Shown: in pieces, positions 15,348 through 21,422 of the stretch
Layout of the letters: the number at the start of each line of letters is the position of its first letter
Numbering within the stretch: position 1 is the first letter of the stretch
Assembly (NCBI GenBank): GCA_036394195.1
Contig: DASWFO010000313.1
Location: 1 to 25,691, forward strand
Reading direction: 5' to 3'
DNA length: 25,691 bases
From: DATJPD01 sp036394195
GTDB taxonomy: Bacteria; Pseudomonadota; Alphaproteobacteria; CACIAM-22H2
Notes under the pieces: generated by a model
The model's input: the letters and a program-made list of their open reading frames with translations, nothing else
Database searches by the model: none
Told to the model about the DNA's origin: nothing
Translations under genes and position numbers: made by a program

Positions 15348-16414
15348 GCCGCCTCCTTCTTGGTGGTGCCGCCGCGGTACAAGGGACTGGCGAGGTAACG
15401 CTCCAGGGCGAGATGCAGGAGCACGCCGATCGCCGCCGCCGCCGGAGCCGCCAACAGCAGTCCGAGAAACCCGAACAGCGACCCGCCGGCGAGCAGCGCG
15501 AAGACGATCCAGACCGGGTGCAAGCCGATCCGGTCGCCGACGAGCTTGGGTGACAGGATGTAGGCTTCGGTGAACTGGCCGACGAGAAAGATCCCGAGAA
15601 TGACCGCCTCGTGCACCCAGTTGTGGAACTGGAAGGCGCCAATGATCAGCGCGGCCACGGCGCCGATCGCCGCCCCCACCACGGGAATGAACGTCAGCAC
15701 GCCGACGAGCAGACCCACCAGAAGCCCGTAATTGAGGCCTGCGGCGGTCAGGGCGATGGCGTAGAAGATTCCCATCAACAGGCAGACCAGCGCCTGGCCC
15801 CGGACAAATCCGGCAAGACGCTCGTCGATAAGCTTGATCGTGCGGCGGATCAGCTGCGCGTGGTCGCGGGGCAGCCAGCTGTCGATGCGCTGCACGATCC
15901 TGGGCCAGTCGCGAAGGATGTAAAACGCCACCACCGGCGTGATCACCAGGAGCGACAGGATATTCACGATGGCGAGGCCGCCGCTCCACAGGCCAGCGGC
16001 CAGACCCCCGCCCCAGCTGATGACTTTGCCAGCGATCTCGCCGGCATTCGGCGCCGCTGTCGCCGGGACATTCGCCTCCTCGAGGTGTCGCTGGACATAC
16101 GGCATCGCCCAGTCGTAGGCGTCCATCGCCGCCTCGACCAGCCGCTGCGCGAGGCCGAGGAACTGGCGCTCGAGGATCGGGGTCAGCAAAGCGAGAGTGC
16201 CGGCGACGATCACGAAGAAGAGGCCGATCACCGCCGTCGTGGCGAGCGAACGGCTACGGGTCCATTGCTCGAGCCGCCGGACGCTGGGGTCGAGGATGTA
16301 CGAGATCGCCATGCCGAGGAAAAACGGCAGAAGCACCGACTTCAGCAGCCAGATGAGAAAGACCGCGAGCGCCAGCAGCGTCAGCCAGGCGCCCACCCGC
16401 CAGCCGGTGGTCAT
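15344..16414 (-). CDS. AI-2E family transporter (PerM/TqsA-like permease)
   Basis: The 356-residue integral membrane protein of the AI-2 exporter superfamily has about eight predicted membrane segments. Two lie near the N-terminus (ALAVFLIWLLKSVLLPFFLGMAISYILDP and TAVIGLFFVIVAGTLALL). A long soluble central region follows, and then a hydrophobic C-terminal block with the family motifs GLNYGLLVGLLVGVLTFIPVVGAAIG and LSPKLVGDRIGLHPVWIVFALLAGGSLFGFLGLLLAAP. Substrates of most members are unknown, so autoinducer export should not be assumed. The ATG at 16414 overlaps the preceding stop as ATGA and the stop overlaps the hdaA start as GTGA, so the operon is translated as a coupled unit. This permease-hdaA adjacency is common in alphaproteobacteria. 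Confidence 0.9.
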   Translation of the reverse strand: MTTGWRVGAWLTLLALAVFLIWLLKSVLLPFFLGMAISYILDPSVRRLEQWTRSRSLATTAVIGLFFVIVAGTLALLTPILERQFLGLAQRLVEAAMDAYDWAMPYVQRHLEEANVPATAAPNAGEIAGKVISWGGGLAAGLWSGGLAIVNILSLLVITPVVAFYILRDWPRIVQRIDSWLPRDHAQLIRRTIKLIDERLAGFVRGQALVCLLMGIFYAIALTAAGLNYGLLVGLLVGVLTFIPVVGAAIGAVAALIIGAFQFHNWVHEAVILGIFLVGQFTEAYILSPKLVGDRIGLHPVWIVFALLAGGSLFGFLGLLLAAPAAAAIGVLLHLALERYLASPLYRGGTTKKEAA

Positions 16415-16956
16415 GGCGCGTTCTCCAGCTTCGCCAGCCGCCGCGTCCAATGGACGAGATAGATGAACCCGGACAGCACGGTCGTGGCGGCAACCACGAG
16501 CACCACGATCTGGGTCAGACCATAGTCGTCGAAGCCAAGTCCGAGCCGCGCCAGGACGAGGGCGGCAAGCGCGATCTGCAGCGCCGTGTTGATCTTGCTG
16601 ACCATCATCGGCCGGCTCTTGAACGACTGGGTGATGGTGTGCTCGAGCAAGGCGCCGCCGACAATCGTGAGGTCGCGGAACACCACCAGAATGACCAGCC
16701 AGTGCGGCAGGTCCCCGGTCCACCCCAGGGTCACGTAGACGGCGACCAGCAGCGCCTTGTCGGCAAGCGGATCGAGATAGGCGCCGAGCTCGGTCTTCCA
16801 GTTGAAGCGTTTGGCGAGAAATCCGTCGATGCCGTCGGTCAGGCCGGCGAGCACGAACAGCCAGAACGCGGCCGTCCGCTGTGCATCCACCAGCAGCCAG
16901 ACGATCACCGGCACCGACAGAAGCCGGGCGAAGCTGAGAAAATTCGGCAGGCTCAT
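16411..16956 (-). CDS. CDP-alcohol phosphatidyltransferase family protein
   Basis: The 181-residue membrane enzyme of the PgsA/cardiolipin-synthase family transfers a phosphatidyl group from CDP-diacylglycerol to an alcohol. The signature DGx2AR(x)8GxxxDxxxD appears as DGIDGFLAKRFNWKTELGAYLDPLADK, with all aspartates present but AK where most members have AR. Five to six hydrophobic segments surround it. The start MSLPNFLSFARLLSVP is typical and its ATG overlaps the previous stop (TGATG); longer in-frame starts reach into DUF2066 and look like read-through. The acceptor alcohol cannot be told from sequence: glycerol-3-phosphate (PgsA) or phosphatidylglycerol are candidates, and a separate housekeeping pgsA probably exists elsewhere. 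Confidence 0.88.
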   Translation of the reverse strand: MSLPNFLSFARLLSVPVIVWLLVDAQRTAAFWLFVLAGLTDGIDGFLAKRFNWKTELGAYLDPLADKALLVAVYVTLGWTGDLPHWLVILVVFRDLTIVGGALLEHTITQSFKSRPMMVSKINTALQIALAALVLARLGLGFDDYGLTQIVVLVVAATTVLSGFIYLVHWTRRLAKLENAP

Positions 16957-18140
16957 CACGGCCGGAAACCGCCCTGCGCCCGTGCCGCCGGATCCGCGCC
17001 GCTCGACGGAGCGAGCTTCAGCTGCCATGCCGCCCCCGCCCCACTGGGACTCACCTCGGAGCTCGCCGGAGCCAGCTGGAGATCGCGTTGCGCCAGGGCC
17101 ACGCGAAGCTGCCCGTCATCGCCGATATAGGCGAGGTTCAGGATCGCCTGATGGCGGGTGAGGCTCACGATATCGCTGCGCCGGATGATCGCCAGATCGG
17201 CTAGGCGCCTTCGGATCGCGACCCACTGCCCGATATCGTCGAATGCCACCGAGACGGTGAGCGCCGCTTCATGGCCGAACTGGAGCAGCTGCTCCCCCTT
17301 CCAGCGCTCTTCGATGCCCCGCGTCGTCTCAACCGCCGCGCGCTGCATCAACGCGTCGGCGTCCTCGCCGGCCGCAGCGGTATAGCTGTCGACCACCGTC
17401 TGCTCCCCGGTGGTGCCGCCGTAAAGGCTGAGCGTCACCTGCAGGAGCGCGCGGCCGGTCTCCGCGGTGTCGAGCACCGCGTCCGCGACATAGACGCCGG
17501 CAATGCCATAGCGCTGCGCGATCGCGGCCAGCCGTCGATCGTCACCGCTGCGCGCCTGGTCGGCATTGATGTCGGACACGTCGGCGAGATCCCCTTTCGG
17601 CAGAACGAGTGGCGCCAAACCGTCGAACGGCGCGACCTTCGCCCAGGCCGCGCGCCACGGATTGGGATCGTCCCAGAGCAGCGCCACGCCGTGGTCGCGC
17701 AGCACCGGCAGCACGAGATAGGGCTTGGCGTAGGTCTCGGCGAACGGAATATTGGCGTTGCGCAACAGATTGCGCACGTCATCGCCGCGGAATCGGTAGG
17801 TCAGGCTGGCGATGTAGCGCACCGCGGACGTGCGCTCGCTTTGCACCTCGAAGTTCTCGACCACGTCGCTGATCCTCGAATCCGGGAGATTGGGCAGCCG
17901 GCGGTATTCGCTGCGCGGCACCAGCCGCTCGAACAGGCGGCGCAGCGCCGTACGCTGGCCGTCAACCAGGGCCGCCTCGCGCGCCGCCGCCGCGGTCGAC
18001 GCCGTGCGATCGACGGCGACGTTGCGCACGGTGAACGTCCCGCTGTCGCGCACCGCCTGGGCCCAGCCCGGAGCCGCCGCCAGCGACAGGATCAGCGCCA
18101 GCAGCGCCATCCAGACGCGGCCAACATGGCGGCACGACAT
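16956..18140 (-). CDS. DUF2066 domain protein, exported
   Basis: The 394-residue protein has a signal peptide (MSCRHVGRVWMALLALILSLAAAPGWAQA) followed by a DUF2066 region. The visible core is FTVRNVAVDRTASTAAAAREAALVDGQRTALRRLFERLVP, then VVENFEVQSERTSAVRYIASLTYRFRGDDVRNLLRNANIPFAE, and a later helical and beta part to the Ala/Pro-rich tail. The function of DUF2066 is not established; export to the periplasm is the only safe inference. I set the start at the ATG at 18140, where a normal signal peptide begins. An ATG at 18200 would add 20 residues and sit on the purM -35 element. It heads the operon DUF2066, CDP-alcohol transferase, permease, hdaA, and is divergent from purM. Confidence 0.82.
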   Translation of the reverse strand: MSCRHVGRVWMALLALILSLAAAPGWAQAVRDSGTFTVRNVAVDRTASTAAAAREAALVDGQRTALRRLFERLVPRSEYRRLPNLPDSRISDVVENFEVQSERTSAVRYIASLTYRFRGDDVRNLLRNANIPFAETYAKPYLVLPVLRDHGVALLWDDPNPWRAAWAKVAPFDGLAPLVLPKGDLADVSDINADQARSGDDRRLAAIAQRYGIAGVYVADAVLDTAETGRALLQVTLSLYGGTTGEQTVVDSYTAAAGEDADALMQRAAVETTRGIEERWKGEQLLQFGHEAALTVSVAFDDIGQWVAIRRRLADLAIIRRSDIVSLTRHQAILNLAYIGDDGQLRVALAQRDLQLAPASSEVSPSGAGAAWQLKLAPSSGADPAARAQGGFRP

Positions 18141-18199
18141 CCGCCGCAGCACCGGGCCATCAGCCGCCGATTGCCCCTTCACCGCAGTTCCCAGCGCCA

Positions 18200-18227
18200 T
18201 TGCAAACCGTTCTAGATCAAGTATGTT
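18200..18227 (+). promoter_or_regulatory. Putative purM promoter
   Basis: TTGCAA (18200-18205), a 16-base spacer and TATGTT (18222-18227). Transcription from near 18234 would give a leader of about 14 bases before the TTG start at 18248, and excludes the earlier in-frame TTG at 18200 as the start. Confidence 0.5.
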
Positions 18228-18247
18228 GCCCCGGCCGATTAACAATT

Positions 18248-19339
18248 TTGCACGGGGCGCCTATTCGCAGCAACCGATACCGGGACGCCGGGGTCGATAT
18301 CGACGCCGGTGACGCGCTGGTCGAAGCGATCAAGCCGCTTGCGCGGGCGACGCGGCGATCGGGAGCCGACGCGCAACTCGGCGGTTTCGGCGCCCTGTTC
18401 GATCCCAAGGCCGCGGGGTTCACCGATCCCGTCCTGGTCGCGACCACCGACGGCGTCGGCACCAAGTTGAAGATCGCCATTGAATCGGGCCGGCACGCGA
18501 CCGTGGGCATCGATCTGGTGGCGATGTGCGTCAACGACCTCGTGGTCCAGGGCGCCGAGCCGCTGTTCTTCCTCGACTACTTCGCGACTGGCAAGCTCGA
18601 TCTCGCCGCCGCCAAGACGGTCATCGCCGGCATTGCCGAAGGCTGCACGATCGCGGGATGCGCCCTGATCGGCGGCGAAACGGCGGAAATGCCGGGCATG
18701 TACGCCGGCGGCGACTACGATCTCGCGGGTTTCGCCGTCGGAGCGGTCGAGCGCGGCCAAGTGATCGACGGCCGGACCGTGCAGGCGGGTGATGTGATGC
18801 TCGGACTGGCATCGAGCGGCGTCCATTCGAACGGCTTTTCGCTGGTGCGCCGGGTCGTCGCCGAAAGCGGACTCAAATGGTCCGACGCCGCCCCGTTCGC
18901 GCCGGCGCAGAGCCTGGCCGACGCGCTGATGGCGCCGACGCGCATCTACGTGAAGAGCCTGATTGAGCTGTGCCGCCAGGCCCGCCGGCAGCCCGGCCTG
19001 GTCAAGGCGATGGCCCATATTACCGGCGGCGGGCTGGTCGAGAACGTGCCCCGCGTCATTCCCGAGACCGTCTCGGCGGCGATCGATGCGGCGACGTGGC
19101 CGCTGCCGCCGGTGTTTTCGTGGCTGGCCGCCAGCGGCAAAATTGAGCCTGCCGAGATGTCGCGCGTGTTCAACTGCGGCATCGGCATGGTCGTAATCAC
19201 CGCCGCCGCGCAGGCCGACGCGGCCACACGGCTTCTGCAGGCCGCGGGAGAAACGGTCTTCCACCTCGGCAACGTCGTCGGGCGCGGTCAGGACGACGGC
19301 TGCGTCGTATCGAATATCGACCGCTGGCAGAGCCGATGA
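18248..19339 (+). CDS. purM: Phosphoribosylformylglycinamidine cyclo-ligase (AIR synthetase)
   Basis: The 363-residue enzyme closes the imidazole ring in step five of purine synthesis (FGAM + ATP to AIR). Family motifs are in order: YRDAGVDIDAGDALV at the N-terminus, ATTDGVGTKLKIA, GIDLVAMCVNDLVVQGAEPLFFLDYFA, GGETAEMPGMY, GLASSGVHSNGFSLVR and FNCGIGMV. The family start lies just before YRDAGVD; no ATG is available, so I use the TTG at 18248 (LHGAPIRSNRYRDAGVD), which fits the promoter position but has no Shine-Dalgarno sequence. Its stop overlaps an ATG that opens a 14-codon reading frame leading to purN. Confidence 0.95.
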   Translation: MHGAPIRSNRYRDAGVDIDAGDALVEAIKPLARATRRSGADAQLGGFGALFDPKAAGFTDPVLVATTDGVGTKLKIAIESGRHATVGIDLVAMCVNDLVVQGAEPLFFLDYFATGKLDLAAAKTVIAGIAEGCTIAGCALIGGETAEMPGMYAGGDYDLAGFAVGAVERGQVIDGRTVQAGDVMLGLASSGVHSNGFSLVRRVVAESGLKWSDAAPFAPAQSLADALMAPTRIYVKSLIELCRQARRQPGLVKAMAHITGGGLVENVPRVIPETVSAAIDAATWPLPPVFSWLAASGKIEPAEMSRVFNCGIGMVVITAAAQADAATRLLQAAGETVFHLGNVVGRGQDDGCVVSNIDRWQSR

Positions 19340-19380
19340 CCGTCGCCGCGGCAAAATCCCGGCCGCTCCGGGTGGCCTAG
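19336..19380 (+). CDS. 14-codon minicistron between purM and purN
   Basis: An ATG overlaps the purM stop (ATGA, 19336-19339) and opens a frame encoding MTVAAAKSRPLRVA. It ends with TAG at 19378-19380, directly followed by the purN GTG in the same frame. The residues resemble the usual run-up of PurN proteins, so this may be an N-terminal extension cut off by an amber codon that now works as a coupling peptide. It is a sequence observation; expression is not shown. Confidence 0.4.
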   Translation: MTVAAAKSRPLRVA

Positions 19381-20034
19381 GTGGCGCGGAAGAAAGTCGC
19401 CATCCTCATCTCCGGCCGCGGCAGCAACATGCAGGCCCTGATCGAGGCCGCGCGCGCAGCCGATTATCCGGCCGAGATCACGCAGGTGATCTCGAACCGG
19501 CCGGAGGCCGCGGGGCTGGAGCGCGCGGCCGCGGCCGGCATTGCAACCGACATCGTCGATCACAAGGCCTATCTCGGGCGGGACAAATTCGAGGCGGCGC
19601 TCGACGCCCGGCTCACCGCCTGCGGCGCCGAGCTCGTGTGCCTCGCCGGATTCATGCGCCTGCTGACCGGTGGCTTCGTCGAGACCTGGCGGGACCGGCT
19701 CATCAACATCCATCCCTCGCTGCTCCCGGCCTTTCCCGGGCTCGACACGCACGCGCGCGCGCTCGCCGCCGGCGTGCGCTTCACCGGCTGCACCGTGCAC
19801 TTCGTGCGTGCAGAAATGGACAACGGCCCGATCATCGTTCAGGCGGCGGTGCCGATCCTGCCCGGCGACGATGAGCCGGCGGTCGCGGCGCGCGTGCTCG
19901 ACGCCGAGCACCGGGCCTATCCGCTGGCGCTCGGGCTGGTCGCGTCCGGCCGGGCCCGGGTCGCGGGCGATGCGGTGGACATCGACGGCGCCCGCGCACC
20001 GGACGGATTTTTAATCAATCCCGCGACCGCTTAG
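19381..20034 (+). CDS. purN: Phosphoribosylglycinamide formyltransferase
   Basis: The 217-residue enzyme transfers a formyl group from 10-formyltetrahydrofolate to GAR, step three of purine synthesis. Motifs are the phosphate loop SGRGSNMQALI (11-21), the catalytic pair N109 and H111 in INIHPSLLPAFPG, and D147 in VRAEMDNGPIIVQ, at the usual spacing for the E. coli N106, H108, D144 triad. The start is GTG at 19381 immediately after an in-frame TAG, giving VARKKVAILISGRGSN, a normal PurN N-terminus. No strong ribosome binding site is present; re-initiation from the preceding 14-codon frame is the likely means of translation. It forms an operon with purM. Confidence 0.94.
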   Translation: MARKKVAILISGRGSNMQALIEAARAADYPAEITQVISNRPEAAGLERAAAAGIATDIVDHKAYLGRDKFEAALDARLTACGAELVCLAGFMRLLTGGFVETWRDRLINIHPSLLPAFPGLDTHARALAAGVRFTGCTVHFVRAEMDNGPIIVQAAVPILPGDDEPAVAARVLDAEHRAYPLALGLVASGRARVAGDAVDIDGARAPDGFLINPATA

Positions 20035-20095
20035 GTCTTTTCAGCGCCCGCCGCTTTGGCTATGTTCGCGGCGGATTTTTCGAGGAGTCCCGACC

Positions 20096-20272
20096 ATGGC
20101 GAATGCGCCCCACGGCAGCCCCACCACCGCCTCCCGCTTCGACATGCGTCAGGCTGAAGAGACGTGGAAAAACTTCAATCGCCTCGCCAAGTGGATGATG
20201 ATCATCACGCTGATCGTGCTGGTGTTCATGGCGGCCTTCCTCACCGGGAGCCATCCGCCGAGGCCGCTGTGA
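20096..20272 (+). CDS. aa3-type cytochrome c oxidase subunit IV
   Basis: A 58-residue protein with a polar N-terminus (MANAPHGSPTTASRFDMRQAEETWKNFNRLAKW) and one membrane helix (MMIITLIVLVFMAAFLTG) ending in a short Pro-rich tail. The EETWKNFNRL segment before a single C-terminal helix is typical of the small subunit IV of alphaproteobacterial aa3 oxidases, which packs against the subunits I-III core; its role is structural and minor. GAGGAG at 20082-20087 lies eight bases before the ATG, one of the best ribosome binding sites in the window. A TATGTT -10-like hexamer is at 20061-20066. The gene is followed by a strong bidirectional terminator and convergent ndk. Confidence 0.85.
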   Translation: MANAPHGSPTTASRFDMRQAEETWKNFNRLAKWMMIITLIVLVFMAAFLTGSHPPRPL

Positions 20273-20293
20273 CCTGAGCGGCGCGCAGCGCGT

Positions 20294-20325
20294 AAAAAAG
20301 GCCGCCCATTGAAGCGGCCTTTTTT
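20294..20325. terminator. Bidirectional rho-independent terminator
   Basis: AAAAAAGGCCGC (20294-20305) and GCGGCCTTTTTT (20314-20325) form a perfect 12-base-pair stem with an eight-base loop, with A-run and T-run on the two sides. It serves the oxidase subunit IV gene on plus and ndk on minus, and is the clearest intrinsic terminator in the window. Confidence 0.92.
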
Positions 20326-20345
20326 CTTGCCGAGGACGGCTTTGT

Positions 20346-20768
20346 TCAGCCGACCAGTTCCAATCCGCTGAAGAAATAGGCGATCTCGTTGGCCGCGTTC
20401 TCGGCACTGTCGGAGCCATGGACCGAGTTGGCCTCGATCGATTCCGCGAAGTCCTTGCGGATGGTGCCAGGGGTGGCCTTGGCGGGATCGGTGGCGCCCA
20501 TGATTTCGCGGTTCTTTGCCACCGCGTTTTCGCCTTCCAGCACCTGAATCACCACCGGGCCCGAGGTCATGAACTTGCACAGGCTGTCGAAGAACGGCCG
20601 CGCCTTGTGGACCGCATAGAACTGCTCGGCCTGGCCGCGGGACAGCAGGAGCCGCTTCTGGGCGATGACGCGCAGCCCCTTTCCCTCGAAGCGGGCGTTG
20701 ATCTGCCCGGTGAGATTCCGGCGCGTCGCGTCCGGCTTGATGATCGACAGGGTGCGCTCGGTGGCCAT
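20346..20768 (-). CDS. ndk: Nucleoside diphosphate kinase
   Basis: The 140-residue enzyme moves the gamma-phosphate of ATP to other nucleoside diphosphates through a phosphohistidine, balancing NTP and dNTP pools. It begins MATERTLSIIKPDATRRNLTG (the TLSIIKPDA start motif) and has the active-site histidine H117 in IEANSVHGSDSAENA, with R104 and N114 of the nucleotide site nearby. Length and ends match the bacterial family exactly. A promoter with TTGCCT and TATAAG lies 45-73 bases upstream. It converges on the oxidase subunit IV gene at a shared terminator. Confidence 0.97.
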   Translation of the reverse strand: MATERTLSIIKPDATRRNLTGQINARFEGKGLRVIAQKRLLLSRGQAEQFYAVHKARPFFDSLCKFMTSGPVVIQVLEGENAVAKNREIMGATDPAKATPGTIRKDFAESIEANSVHGSDSAENAANEIAYFFSGLELVG

Positions 20769-20812
20769 GCGAATGCTCGCTTCTCTGGGACGGAATGTAG
20801 GGAAACGGCGGG

Positions 20813-20841
20813 CTTATAGCGGGTCGGGGGTGCCGAGGCAA
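20813..20841 (-). promoter_or_regulatory. Putative ndk promoter
   Basis: On the minus strand TTGCCT (20841-20836), a 17-base spacer and TATAAG (20818-20813). Transcription would start near 20806, with a leader of about 38 bases to the ndk ATG. Good match at both elements. Confidence 0.6.
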
Positions 20842-20868
20842 CCGTGGAAGGCGGCGGCCACCCTCCCC

Positions 20869-21315
20869 TTACGTCGCCTTCTCCCACTTCCCCTGCTCGT
20901 CCTGCTTCCAATAGGTGAGCTCGTGGCCCGCCGCCTTGTGCGCCTTCCAGCGTTCGCGCGCCGCCGCCACCGCATCATCGGTATTGCCGTCGAAGACCTC
21001 GAGCACCATGGTCCAGCCGGCCACGTTGGCGACGGCGCCGTCGGCGAGGACGAGCACCTTGGCGCCGTTCGGGTTTTCAGCCTCTGTCGTCAGCCACACC
21101 GGCTGCTGATCGGCATAGCCGTCCCGGGCCGTGCCGTGCGGCAGGAACGACCGGTCGTCGTATGTCCATAGCGCATCGTCGAGGGCAGACACCCGCTCGG
21201 GCGAGCTTGCCATCACGACCGCGCGATCGCCGCGCGCCAGAATCTTCTCCAAGAGTTGCGGCAACGCCCGTTCGAGCGCCGTCGTGCGCAAATGATAAAA
21301 TCTGATCTCAGCCAG
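20869..21315 (-). CDS. holC: DNA polymerase III subunit chi (probable CTG start)
   Basis: The 148-residue protein reads AEIRFYHLRTTALERALPQLLEKILARGDRAVV from the proposed start, then LDDALWTYDDRSFLPHG, and later PVWLT and LVLADGAVANVAGWTMVLEVFDG, the order seen in HolC. Chi links the clamp-loader to single-strand binding protein during replication. The conserved first strand (EIRFYHL) lies upstream of the first available TTG (21291). The only start that keeps it is CTG at 21315, which has AGGCGG six bases before it (21327-21322), close to a full Shine-Dalgarno match. Starting at TTG would delete the first beta strand. It lies downstream of pepA, a pairing widespread in proteobacteria. Confidence 0.85.
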   Translation of the reverse strand: MAEIRFYHLRTTALERALPQLLEKILARGDRAVVMASSPERVSALDDALWTYDDRSFLPHGTARDGYADQQPVWLTTEAENPNGAKVLVLADGAVANVAGWTMVLEVFDGNTDDAVAAARERWKAHKAAGHELTYWKQDEQGKWEKAT

Positions 21316-21321
21316 GACGAA

Positions 21322-21327
21322 CCGCCT
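21322..21327 (-). promoter_or_regulatory. Ribosome binding site deciding the holC start
   Basis: AGGCGG on the minus strand, one mismatch from AGGAGG, six bases before CTG 21315-21313. No ATG, GTG or TTG lies in frame nearby upstream, so this site favours CTG initiation. Confidence 0.5.
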
Positions 21328-21366
21328 ATCGTGTGCGAGGGCGTCGGTTCGTTTTGAGGCCCATGG

Positions 21367-21399
21367 ATGCCCGGGTCAAGCCTGGTCAAGCCCGGGCAT
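21367..21399. repeat. REP-like palindrome between pepA and holC
   Basis: ATGCCCGGG (21367-21375) and CCCGGGCAT (21391-21399) are perfect 9-base arms. The 15-base loop contains TCAAGCC, repeated directly at 21376-21382 and 21386-21392. Such CCCGGGTCAAGCCCGGGCATGACG-like units are dispersed in many alphaproteobacterial genomes; here the centre appears to be duplicated. Confidence 0.6.
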
Positions 21400-21422
21400 G
21401 ACGAAGGGGAATAGGACGCTGT

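Noticed and set aside
15348..15989. Long N-terminal extension of hdaA
   Set aside because: The 5' part of this frame overlaps the permease out of frame and has no HdaA similarity; the GTGA overlap at 15344-15347 marks the real start.
16415..16723. Upstream extension of the AI-2E permease frame
   Set aside because: It overlaps the CDP-alcohol transferase in another frame and lacks hydrophobic family sequence; the ATGA overlap at 16411-16414 is the better start.
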